From contig ML058371.1 in NCBI GenBank assembly GCA_003013855.2, positions 124,001 to 188,000 on the forward strand: 64,000 nucleotides of DNA, read 5' to 3'. The notes under the pieces are model-generated. The model was not told the origin of the DNA and searched no databases. It saw only the letters and a program-made list of their open reading frames with translations. A program made the translations under genes and the position numbers. The stretch comes from Liriodendron chinense. Its lineage: Eukaryota > Streptophyta > Magnoliopsida > Magnoliales > Magnoliaceae. Shown here piece by piece: positions 23,853 through 34,519 of this stretch (positions within the stretch are counted from its first letter, which is position 1; each line of letters starts with the position of its first letter).

Positions 23853-24960
23853 GTTCAATCATAGTCTGCAATGTCCACTTGTTCAAAGTCCCGTGAATTT
23901 CGAAAATCCAAAAAAATCGAAAACTTTCAAAAGCCAAAAACATCTAGCATTTTCATTTCAGAAAATTCTCAAAAACCAAAAAACATTTCTTTTCCTGCAT
24001 TCAATAGTGTGCCAAATCCGTCTAAAGAGTCGCATGGGTTTGAAGTCGAATCATATGATTTTGACATCGAATTAGACTTCGAGCTCATGGGTCTGGGCGA
24101 AGATCGGGATGAGGAAGATGATGATCCGGCTCCCGAACTAGAGGATCTCCTCAAAAAGTTTGAATCTAAAGCCAATGTTGTAGCCGATGATTTCGAGATA
24201 GTAAACTTGGGGACACCTGAGATCCCTAGAGAAGTACGCATTGAAAAATCGTTGCCACCAGAGATGAAGCAGAAAATGATAGAGTTCCTAGATTCAAGAT
24301 TGTCCAACTTCACGTTCTCATATGAAGACATGCCGGGGCTTGATGAAGAGCTCGTTGTACACCATCTGCTAACCAAGGCAGATATGAAGCCAGTAAAACA
24401 GAAACTTCGAAGAATGAAGCCAGAATGGGCTCTGAAAGTCCGAGATGAAGTCATCAAACAGTACAATGTGGGATTCTTGGTAGTCTCCAACTATCCTGAA
24501 TGGCTCGCCAACATCGTACCAGTACCGAAGATGGACGGTAAGGTTCGAATGTGCATCGACTTCCGAGATCTCAACAAAGCCAGTCCAAAAGATGACTTCC
24601 CTTTGCCACATATCGATACTCTGGTCGATAACACTGCTGGATATAAGATCTTCTCATTCATGGACGGGTTCTCAGGTTACAATCAGATCAAGATGGCCGT
24701 CGAAGATCGCGAGAAGACATCGTTTATCACCCCCTGGTTACAGGGACGGGTTCTCAAGTTACAGGGTAATGCTGTTTGGTCTGAAAAACGCAGGAGCAAC
24801 ATATCAGCGAGCAATGACAGCATTATTCCATGACATGATGAACAAAAAGCTTGAAGTATATGTGGACGATATGATCGTCAAATCTCGCACAGTTGAAGGA
24901 TACTTTGAAGATCTGAAGAAGTTATTCAACAGATTGGAAAAGTACAAGCCCCTACCGTCC
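23853..24960 (+). pseudogene. Tat reverse transcriptase, frameshifted and truncated
   Basis: N-terminal RT motifs are clear: KMDGKVRMCIDFRDLNKASPKDDFPLPHID, listed here by its parts MCIDFRDLNKA and FPLPHID, then FSFMDGFSGYNQIKM (24651-24690). A patch at 24746-24764 repeats the earlier 24662-24681 sequence and shifts the frame. RT resumes in another frame with FGLKNAGATYQRAM and the catalytic YVDDMIVKS (24858-24884). The palm stops at RLEKYK (about 24948) and jumps directly to integrase. The thumb, RNase H and N-terminal/catalytic integrase are absent, so it cannot be functional. Confidence 0.88.
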
Positions 24961-25535
24961 CTAGATGAATGGTGGGGTAGAAGCCGCAAACAAGACAATC
25001 GTCAGGATACTTGAGAAGATGGTTGTGACCTATCGAGATTGGTCAGATATGCTCCCATATGCACTTTGGGCCTATCGAACATCTGTACGGTCTGCTACGG
25101 GCGTTACTCCTTTCGAGCTTACTTATGGAATGGAAGCAGTTCTGCCAGTTGAGGTAGAAATACCATCACTACGAGTATTACTAGAAAGTGGAATTGAAGA
25201 AGGAGAATTGCAACAGGCCAGATTCGATCAGTTGCAGCTAGCAGATGAAAAGCGCATGCGTGCGCTAAATCATTCTCAGTGTTATCAGAAAAGGATTGCT
25301 TGGGCTTATAACAAGAGAGTTCGGAAAAGAAGTTTCAAGGTAGGCGACATGGTCATGAAGAAGATTCTACCATCGCACCTTCCGGATCCCATAGGAAAGT
25401 TCAAACCCTCGTGGGATGGGCCCCCTGATCATCAGAAAAGTACTTCCCGGAGGCGCCCTCAGACTCACCAGCATGAGAGGGGTGGATCTTCCTCAGCCGA
25501 TCAACGCCGACAAAGTGAAGATCTTTCACGGGTAA
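24961..25535 (+). pseudogene. Tat integrase C-terminal part
   Basis: It starts at MNGGVEAANKTIVRILEKM, after the catalytic core would have ended. It continues ALWAYRTSVRSATGVTPFEL and YGMEAVLPVEVEIPS, then the C-terminal KVGDMVMKK fold. One extra base in a C run near 25418 shifts the frame; the true end reads through IRKVLPGGALRLT and PQPINADKVKIFHG to a TAA at 25533-25535. Only the tail of the enzyme remains. Confidence 0.85.
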
Positions 25536-25639
25536 GTCATTCTGACCTTATCAAGAGTTACTTTAATAGAGCTGAAGTCAAGAGGTCGAAGTTAAAACCT
25601 CTGAGAAATCATTTCCGTCCACCAACAAGTGTTTCAAAT

Positions 25640-26240
25640 AAGGGGATTCAAAAAAAAAAAAAGAGAGAAAAAGAATACAAAAGAAAAGAAAAAAAAGGGA
25701 GAAAAAGAAAAAGGGAAGCTAAAGCAAGGCACCCGAGAAAAATCAACCCAAGAAGAAACACAGTCATCCATCCACCCATTTCAGAAAGGTTGGTAGTAAA
25801 GACCGACAGCTCTATCATCGTAACCCAGGATAAGGGCTGAAGGACTGCCATCGGCCGGCAACGACGGATTCTCGACCTCTAGCCGCCGCAGTTATCCAAA
25901 GATCCAAAAAAAAAAAAGAAAAAAAAGAGAGAAGAAAAAAGAAAATGTGTGCTTAAACAAAGAGGGTGGAGTGAAAACCCGAAAGGGCACTCTGAGTAAA
26001 AACAGTGGGCATACAGCGGACTCGGTGAAAACTCGAAAGGGCATCGAGGGTAAAAACAACATAGCTGCCAAGTGGCAGGCAAGATCAAACACCCGGGACG
26101 TGGTGAAAATCCGAAAGGGTGCCACGGGCAGAAATGACGGGAAAAGGCCGGCTGTGGTGAAAACTCGAAAGAGCACTGCAGGCAAAAATGGCTCAAATGG
26201 AAAAAGAAAAAATAAAAGTGCAGGTACCAGGAAATTAGAC
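25640..26240 (+). repeat. A-rich spacer and four copies of a GTGAAAACYCGAAAGGGC repeat
   Basis: Positions 25640-25945 are A/G-rich. From 25970 the unit 'gtgaaaacccgaaagggc...gggtaaaaac' recurs at about 25972, 26025, 26103 and 26156 with 50-80-bp spacing. Such blocks after integrase are familiar in Tat-type elements, from memory. The apparent protein repeats in this block are a by-product. Confidence 0.75.
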
Positions 26241-26619
26241 AGTTCAGATCGGTTCGAGCCGTCACAGTTCAAGAACAAGAAGAAGTGCAGTAAAAAACAA
26301 AGAGCTCTACAAATTCTGACAATCTCAGGAGGCAACAGTTTCCGTTGCCTACACCTATAGGGAACCAAAGGATCGCACAAGTCAAATCTCGAGACATCGG
26401 TCAAAGCATTGGCCAAGCCCCAACTCTGATTCCTATATCCCGACACAAAATCCAGACACACTCACAAGACAACTCATAGCACAATAGATTCTCAAAAAAG
26501 TTTTCTTTTCTTTTTTTCCATTAAAAGCATCATATTTCTTTTATACATATCATGTCATCTTTTTCAAAAAATACAAAAAAAACTCATCATCATCAGTCAT
26601 ATACCATGCAAGAAAAAAA

Positions 26620-26646
26620 AGGGGGGGGGGGGGGGGGGGGGGGGGG
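26620..26646. repeat. Homopolymer run of about 26 G
   Basis: An uninterrupted G run follows an A-run and lies at the 3' edge of the antisense gene block. It is quadruplex-prone, and its length is uncertain in any assembly. Confidence 0.95.
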
Positions 26647-26668
26647 AATGTGCAGGTGGCCAACACAA

Positions 26669-29280
26669 TCAATCTTTACCCTCCTCCTCGGCCACATCAG
26701 GTAAGTCCTCTGACTCATAATGAAGTAGTCTCGTTCTCAACCTGCTCACCTCCATACGCAGGTAATGCACCTCATCGCGCTCAAGGGTATGGATCATGGC
26801 CTCCTCATCAGATAACATCTGATCGGTAGCCAACCTCCTCAACATCATCTCACAATGATACCGAAGTGCAGAGATTTCAGACAGCAAATGGCCATGAGTG
26901 GCCAAAAGGAAACCAGGATCAATGAACGGGCGCTCCTCAAAAGGTTCATATGAACCAAATGAAGAGCCAGCATCTCCAAGGATATCCTGTTCATCCTCAT
27001 CAGCAGTCTGGTGCCAGCAAGGGATACGCCGATACAAAGACTGCTCAGCAACCCAGTACTGATATGGGGCGGTCGCCATCGAAAAGGCCCGCAACTCAAA
27101 ACCAAGTAGATCAGCAGTCAGATAACTCGCCCAAGATCCATCGACCCGAGTCCTAAAGTCAGAGATCCTAGATGGAAGTGCTCGGCGCCCGATACCCATA
27201 AAAGCAAAAAGAGGAACATCCTGCTCGTACCCAAACTGCCGCAGGAACCGGGTAGGGTGGTAGGAAAAGTAAGACCGAAAGCCTACCAGCATCAGAGGAA
27301 GGCAGTGTGCATCGCAAAGCATTGGAGGGAGTGAAAGCCAAGATGACTCCCAACGAACATTCCATTCACGAAGATCAACGAATATCCTGCGATACAAGGG
27401 CTCACTCATCCTAGCCGCAGGAGGAAGAAATTCCATGATGTGCCGCATAAGGTCTGAACGACGGGTGTCAGGAAAGGGTACAGGAACGGTCAGAGAAAAA
27501 CGCTCCCATAGCCAAACCTAATCATAAGGAAAAGAAGTTCCGCTAGAGCAAAGCAATGCCTAAAAAGCAAGAAAGAAAAGGTACAGAAAAGATACCTGAA
27601 GAAATGCACAGCAGCTGCGAAGGACACGAGTGCGGCCCAGGGCACAGTCAGTCAGCCCATTAAACAGCTTGGCCAAGATGAGAGAAATGATCCCCTGCCG
27701 TCGGATGGCTCGGCTCATCACCTCGAAAAGCAAAGGAGTTTGGGACCTGCGCCATCCCGAGAATAGCACCTCAGCTATCAAGCAGAACATCAGTGCGTTT
27801 CGAGCAAGGATAGAATCGGCCACATTCCGAGGACCTGAAAAAAGATCATACAGTAAGTCCAAGGAGAACACTACAGCATCCTGGCCGGCAGCTGCAGGCC
27901 GAACAAGATAGGGTATCCCGAACTAGTTTTGCGGTGTGGCAGTCTTCGGCGATGTCTTCAGCGAGAAATACTGAGTATAATCCCAAGGTAGGCCTGTCAA
28001 GTGTGCAAGCTCCTCCAAAGAAGGTCCCATCTCCATATCGTTGAACGCGAACAAGTTCAACGAAGGGACCCAGTCAATCAACGCAACTCCAAGCATCCTC
28101 CAATCAATGTCAACTCTAACCATATGGATCAGACTACCGAAGCCATAGGACTCCAAATCCCGAATCTCATAAGCTGACAAACTATCAAGCCAAGCAAGCA
28201 ACCGTGGCGAGCAAGAAGGACGAGGAAGCAGCTGACAAGTCCTCACTGGAACCCCCTCCAGAACAAAAGGCCCAGAAATCAATGACAGCTCATCGAGGAT
28301 CGGAAGATCAACGGGCGAAGGAGAAGAAAAAGCCGGAACCTCTGCCGACTCGACAGCCCCTGACCTGCCCTCAGTAACGGCTATGTCTGATATAGTCGCA
28401 TCACTGTCTGAAACTGTCGTAACCTCAGCCGCATGAGAAGACTCGCCCACCTCATGAACAGAGTGCGCAAAAGACCGAATATCAGGAGAAGGACATACTC
28501 TCCAGCAAAAGGGCTACCAGCGAAGATTACACCACACATCGTGGCATCCTGGCCAATCTGACCATAAAAAAATGCATCTGAACCATCAAGAAGGGTCCCG
28601 ACTACCCTGATCAAAGAATCAACAGTCAGATCTGGACCTGCGGCCCTCTCCAACAGGGAATCATGAATCCAGTCATCATCCTGGCCGATCAAAGGGATCA
28701 TCGAGGCATCCACACCGTCCATCATCAGGGGGACATCATCAATGATCACATCAAGTCCACCCAAACAAGTATGCCGCACATCTTGGCCCTCATCAAGAGC
28801 ATCCAAACAGTCAAAGGTATCATCTGAACCATCCATCCCATCCAGACATGATATCAACCCATCTATGTCCATCATCGTCCCATCACCTCCATCAATCACA
28901 TCATCCATGTGGCCCACACTCAAGGGACACATAGCCTCACCTATGTCCCATCTCATCATCTCATCCATACCACCCATTTCTCCCACAATCAAAGGCCTAT
29001 CCAAATCTGGAATTATAGCCATCCTACCATTAATAGAGCCGTTTAAAGCTCTCCCAACAACCACCCTTAACCCATCATCAATACCCCCATTCAATGCTCC
29101 ATCTCTACCATCCATTAAAGAGATTCCACCATCGTTAAAGCCTTCACCACCTCCTGAAGTGTGGGACCCACCATGGACAGCCCCCACAACCCCTAAATCT
29201 CCACCGTCCATTGCTTGAGAAAAGACAAACCAAGAAAAGGACAAAATGAGAAGGGAAGATGAGACAAGGAAGAGATTCAT
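26669..29280 (-). pseudogene. Antisense plant-mobile-domain / DUF7745-like gene, broken
   Basis: Reading leftwards, an ATG at 29280 opens a 299-codon frame with a signal-like hydrophobic start (LFLVSSSLLILSFSWFVFSQA) and a Gly/Asp/Met-rich stretch. Near 28490 the reading shifts to a frame carrying mobile-domain-like text (VALIDWVPSLNLFAFNDMEM, then GPSLEELAHLTGLP). A TAG at 27923 stops it, but the same frame continues (FGIPYLVRPAA, LARNALMFCLIAEVLFSGW) to a donor CTTCAG|GTATCT near 27594. After a short intron the frame holds another TAG, then YRRIFVDLREW and FLRQFGYEQDVPLFAFMG to its end at 26669. This matches the plant DUF7745/aminotransferase-like mobile-domain family as I recall it. The stops and shift make it a pseudogene. 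Confidence 0.7.
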
Positions 29281-30113
29281 GGCTGGATCGAAAAATCGGG
29301 TACGAGGATGAGGGAGACAACAGCCAAGAGAATATGCTCACTGTCCGAACTAGAGCCAGCCCAGGCCGCACAAGAGGTGAGCCTTGGGCGGCCCGCTCTG
29401 GGTCGCCCGTACGGACGCACTCCTTCTCTCTTCGCCAGATTGGCTCCATGGTTCTTGGTAGGTGAGGCTGACAGTCCACATCAGCAGATGGCACCCTGAG
29501 GGCCGCCCAAGGCTCCAACTCATTCCAGATTTCGATTGAGATTGATCGAGATCATTTGGAAGGTACCCCACCGGTCCAATCACGGAGCACTGCGACCAGA
29601 ATGGGTCTGATCAAATCAAAGAAAGGGAAAGATGATCAAGAGGGGGCCACAAGCAATCCGAGTCATTCAAAGACTAGATCATCATGATCTAAACCATGGA
29701 AGAACCTACATGAGCCACCAAATAGCAAGATCAAAGGCCCGATCATCATGAAAGATGGCCGGAACCCAAGATCTGATCATCAAGTGGGCCCACATGCCAA
29801 ATCCAGCAATCTGAGCCGTTCAAGTCATCATCCACACCATGAGAAGCCTTCTTAGCCTCACAAATCATCAAGAAGAGGTGCTCCAAAGTAAACCCGAGGT
29901 CTCAAGTGGGCCCACAGGGCCAAATCAAGCCATCTGAACCATTCAAGTCATCGTCCATGCAATTAAGAAGTCTCCAGTCAAAGCATCCAGACATCATCAA
30001 GGAATTTGAGACAAGTCAAAGATCGTATATTCATTCAGAAGATTTTTATACAGAAGAAGGTAAAAGCCAAAAGAAGAAGGTCATATATCAAGTAAGCTGA
30101 ATACAGAAGCAAG

Positions 30114-31607
30114 CTACAAGTCGCCAACATAGTCGTCATCGTCCCTCCTCTCGTCCCGCTCTCGACGATGAAGATCCATCAAAGGAGCTGTCACCGAGCC
30201 TCCATCATATCTGCGACGGCCACCAGGAACATAGAGCGGAGGAAGTAGAGGCCCCTGGCCATACAGCAAGTACCACTCATCATAATCGCGATCCGGGATC
30301 GTGAAACGAAACCCGGGCTGGCCCACAAGAGCATCAGCTATCTCATCAGCTGGAATCTGAGCAGCTGGAGGAGGTGCAGAACAAGGGACTCTAGCCACTC
30401 CGGTAATCTGTCGAAGCAGTCTCTCACCCAGATACCACTGAAATGATTCAGCGTCAGAAAGCATGATCCGGAGGCATGAAGCATCATAGGTCTCCACACG
30501 CTGAGGGGTGTAGTAGAGTGGAAAGTTGGCGTATGGCATCCGAGCAAGCTACAATAAGGGAGTTCATCACGATCAATTCCAGTACAGCACGAGGGATAAG
30601 GACAACAAGATACTTACATCTTCGACGGTCAATCCGTCTATGTCAGCACGCCAGTTGTCCCCAGAAACTCGAGAGTTCCGCTGACGGTTTTGTTGATGCC
30701 AATACATGTGGCGATACAAAGATGGCTCAATGTCGTCCCGCATCCTCGGCGCGAGATGGGGAAAATGGTCATAAAAGCAAGTCTGGGCAAGGGCACACCT
30801 AACAATTAGAAAGAGGAAGAGGGTAAATGTCTCCAAGAAAGGAGAAAGAAGAAGTACCTCAACGACAGGCCAGAAACCTGTGTAGGACCGACTATTTCGA
30901 CTGGTTTTATCCAGACCCTGGAAAATATGAGTCAGGATAGCCCCGTTCCAATTGTAGGGGTGGTGAAGATCCTTAACCAAGCGAAGAAATTTAGGATCGA
31001 CCCTCTCATTTACGTGGCAGAGAAGGAAAGACCCGAAGGCATAAGTAATCATGGCCCGTGCCTTGTGGAGGGCCTCTAGCTCGGTAGTGGGGGTGACGGA
31101 AGCAAAAGTGTCGTAAAACCATCGCATCTTTACTTGATGGTCTTGGAATTCATCTTTAGGCGGGACATCACCAACAAGCCATAGCCAGTCAGTGGAGGTG
31201 ATGGGAGCAAGAGAGCTGACTTGGGGAACAACTGCCCCATGAAATGGAAAGCCAATTTGCATATAAATATCCAGGGGAGTTATTCCCCATTCACCATAAG
31301 GGAGTTGGAAGGTGTGGGTCTCATCCCGCCACCTCTCGCAAAGAGCCGCGAGCATCATACGGTTGGCACTGTTGTTATGGAAGCGTAAGGTAAGGAGGCC
31401 AACAAAGGGAGTGTCAGCCAATACTCGTTCAAGCAAAGGTTGTGGATGTTTCACCCAGTTGTCCCAGTGGTCTCTGGTCCCTCTACCCTTTATGGCGGGA
31501 AGAGGTTGGTGCTCTTGAGCCAAAGAACACATATGGGCCCCTCGGCGGATGATGAAGGCAGGATCATCCTCATCAATCACTCGACGACCTTTGGTACCGT
31601 CCGCCAT
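30114..31607 (-). CDS. Antisense plant-mobile-domain (MAIN-like) protein, intact two-exon gene
   Basis: Exon 1 is 31607-30618 and exon 2 is 30548-30114. The intron of 69 bases has GAAGAT|GTAAGTA at the donor and TATTGTAG|CTTG at the acceptor, both in phase 0. The spliced product is 474 residues with no stop. The mobile-domain core is near residues 88-127 (LCERWRDETHTFQLPYGEW, then GITPLDIYMQIGFP), the pattern of PF10536-type 'aminotransferase-like plant mobile domain' proteins. The acidic tail ends RRDDDDYVGDL. Host relatives (MAIN, MAIL1) act in nuclei to keep meristem genome stability and silence transposons; many other copies are carried by transposons. Here it lies opposite to the retrotransposon's gag-pol, between integrase and the 3' region. 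It may be expressed from its own promoter; function in the element is unknown. Confidence 0.78.
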
Positions 31608-33700
31608 TGAATCCTACAAGCTTGGCAAGGTAAGTCCCTATCCCTTACCCGTTAAAATCCAAATTATCATCTAGGAAACCCATGGGATTGGACTCACATT
31701 CAAATGCAAAATCCAAAGTCCGAATCCATGTGTTACCTAGGATATGTGTTGGGCCCATTAAAGAAGGCAAGGCCCACCTTAAAGAAGGTTGCATGCCATG
31801 CCTTAGGCAAAGAAAGTCCATCATCCAAGGACATACTTTGGACAACAAATACACTCAAGTGTCATGAGATCAACAAGGGATAAGAATCCTACTTCACATG
31901 AGAAATCCCTCTTCAAAGTCCATATGTGGCCAAGGATTGATCCACTTTTTATGCCAAGGCCATGATTCTCACTTAAGATGTTTCCATCTTTTTACACATG
32001 TACATGGACAAGTGGGGAATAGGAAGGAAATGGGCCCCCAAGAGCAACCCAAATGCCTTACCTCAATGGATTGAAAGGAGCACATAGCCCACTTGAAGAA
32101 CATGAAGACCCATTCAATGGGTTAACCATGGGCACCCTTATGTGCATCATCTTGATGAAAGTTTTGACTATGAGAATACTACATGGCGGTCTACCCATGA
32201 ACATATGAATCAAAGAAGCTAATGGTAAAAAATTTGATGCACATAGCCCACATGAAGAATCAAAGTTGGAAATGCCCATGAAAGGACAAGTATGGGCAAC
32301 TTATGTGCATCAATTTCTTTATAAAAAGGGAGACCATTTGAGCCCAAGAGGGCATGGCTAGATGAGTCACCCAACCATCATGAAAATGGCTAAGAATGAC
32401 ATACATAGCCCACTTGAAGAACAAAATCCAAAATGCCCCAAAGCATGGGACAAAATTGTGCAACTTATGGGTATCATTCTTTCTCACAAATTGAAAGAAA
32501 AATCACTCATCCTTGAGAATGATGATGGATGACCCACCAAGCACCCCAAAAGAAAGTTCAAGGAGCTATGGTTGCATGGATAGCTCACTTGAAGAAGAAT
32601 CATTCATTTGAGATTGATAGCATTAAAGGAAACTCTTGGAAACCACTTTCCTACCACAAGGAAAAACCATTTGAAACTAGTGGAATTGTTGAGACAACTC
32701 ACTCATGGGACTTGTAGATGGTCAAGTAATTCAAGTCCTCCATCCATCAAAAGAAAAAGCATGAAAGAAAAAAATCTTACATGAACAAAGTGTAGTGGTG
32801 CTCACATGGTCCAAAGAAATCCAAGTTCCAATGAAGGCCCAAAAGCCCATCCATATGGAAGATCCTATGGGGCCCACCACACTTTGTACATAAAGATGTG
32901 CATCATAATCAAGAAATGATGGAAGATTTGGGCTACTTGTCCATAAAGGCCCACTTAAGAAATCTAGCCCACTTGAGATCCAAGTGAAGAATGGGCTGGT
33001 CACTTTTGTCCATACACATGTGAAGAAGGATGGGGTCACCCAAAGTGAGCCCCATGAGCCCAAAACTTGAGGTGGGCCCCACCATTCCCATGGGCCCAAA
33101 CCTTGGGAAGAAGTTGGAAAAGAAAAGAAAGCTCCAAAGGAAATGACAAGAAAGAGAAAGCATGAGGGAGCCCAAAATGAAGCATTGGGCCCATCAAATA
33201 CACCAAGGGCCATAACTCCACTTTGAGCCCATTTGATACATATGAAAAGAGCCCAACTCCCATGAAAAAGATAGTATATTTTGCCATGCACACTTGATGG
33301 ATATGACAAAATTACCCTTTACATACACATGAAGGGAGTGTGAAAGAAGAAAAGAAAGAATGAAAAGGAAGCTTGCAATGTCCTTCTCCATGCACCACCT
33401 TTCAAAGAGATTTGAGATCTAGAAAAAGACCAAAAACACTTGGGCCCACCTTCACTCCTTTTGGAATAGCTACATGAAAAAAGAAAAGAGTCATGAGAAG
33501 AAGCAATGAAGAAGAAAAAAGACAAGAAAGAAAGGGAGTGGTCCATACCTTTACCACTCACCCAAAGAGGGACCACCTTGCTGTCCCAAAGCTTCTCTAG
33601 GGCCCACCACTTGAGAGAAGCAAAGAACCACCAAGAGAGAGAGGAAAACTTGAAGAAAGAGAGAGTATGAGAGAGAGAGAGAGAGGAGATTGCACGTTGG
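31608..33700 (-). other. Non-coding upstream region of the antisense gene
   Basis: No domain-bearing frame is seen. The DNA is built from loosely repeated 'agcccacttgaagaacaaa' and 'aaatgcccca' words on the plus strand. On the minus strand a TTGTAG|GATTCAATG lies just before the ATG of the 474-codon gene, so this stretch could be a long leader intron. The 192- and 167-codon frames at 32731-33822 have no recognisable domain. Confidence 0.4.
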
Positions 33701-33720
33701 AGGGGGCAAGAGTGCCCCAT

Positions 33721-33730
33721 GTTATATAGA
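33721..33730 (-). promoter_or_regulatory. Candidate promoter of the antisense gene
   Basis: Minus-strand CTATATAAC is followed about 40-100 bases later by a CT-rich leader (ctctctctc... near 33660-33690), typical of plant 5' leaders. It faces the antisense mobile-domain genes. A separate plus-strand 'ctatttaaaacg' at about 33822 could be a TATA box for sense transcription. Confidence 0.4.
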
Positions 33731-34129
33731 AAAGGGGAGTGCACCCCTTTACCCGACCCACTGGAAAAACCAGTGGGCAGAGATGGTCCGGGCGGTGCCC
33801 AGGGGGCCGTCCTCCCTCCCACCTATTTAAAACGACCTCTCCCCCTCTCTCCTTGGGAAGAACTCCCCCATGGGAAGGGTGGTTGCAAGTGAATCTTGTA
33901 CCTCCTTGTAAGAATGAAGTGATGGAAGAGAATGGTGAGAAAAAGTAAGGAATCTCACCAAAATCTCATCTTGTGAGAAAATGGTGAGAAATTGGCTTGA
34001 TGATGTGGAAAAAGTTCCATGGAATTTTCAAGAAAAAAGAAAAAGAATTGACTTGGTCAAACAGTGATCTCAACCATCCAAAGGCATGACCTGATGATCT
34101 GAACCATTCTAAGAAGAATCCCCGAAATC

Positions 34130-34445
34130 TCCCACCTTGATTACTACTCTTTTGTACAGTTTTTTGTCCGAAGACCTTAAACTACGTCGGGATCAAGATC
34201 CCGAGGGACTTTTTAAATAAAAACCGGTAGCAGTCTGGATCGTTCGAATCAAGATCCGCAGACACCGAACATTTTCTAAAAAATAAAAAAAAAATGTGTT
34301 TGCTCTGCTTGTACATATTTTGGGTCCGAAGACCTTAAACTACGTCGGGATCAACATCTCGAGAGATTTTCAATAAAAACCGGCATCAGTCTTGATTGCT
34401 CGAGTCAAGATCCGACAATATCGGACATTTTTAAAAAAATCACAA

Positions 34446-34519
<74 letters not shown>

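Noticed and set aside
25892..26461. Phe-rich minus-strand frames opposite the GTGAAAAC repeats
   Set aside because: They arise from A-rich DNA and short tandem repeats.
28742..29218. 158-codon plus-strand Ser/Pro-rich frame
   Set aside because: It is the opposite strand of the antisense pseudogene; low-complexity mirror.
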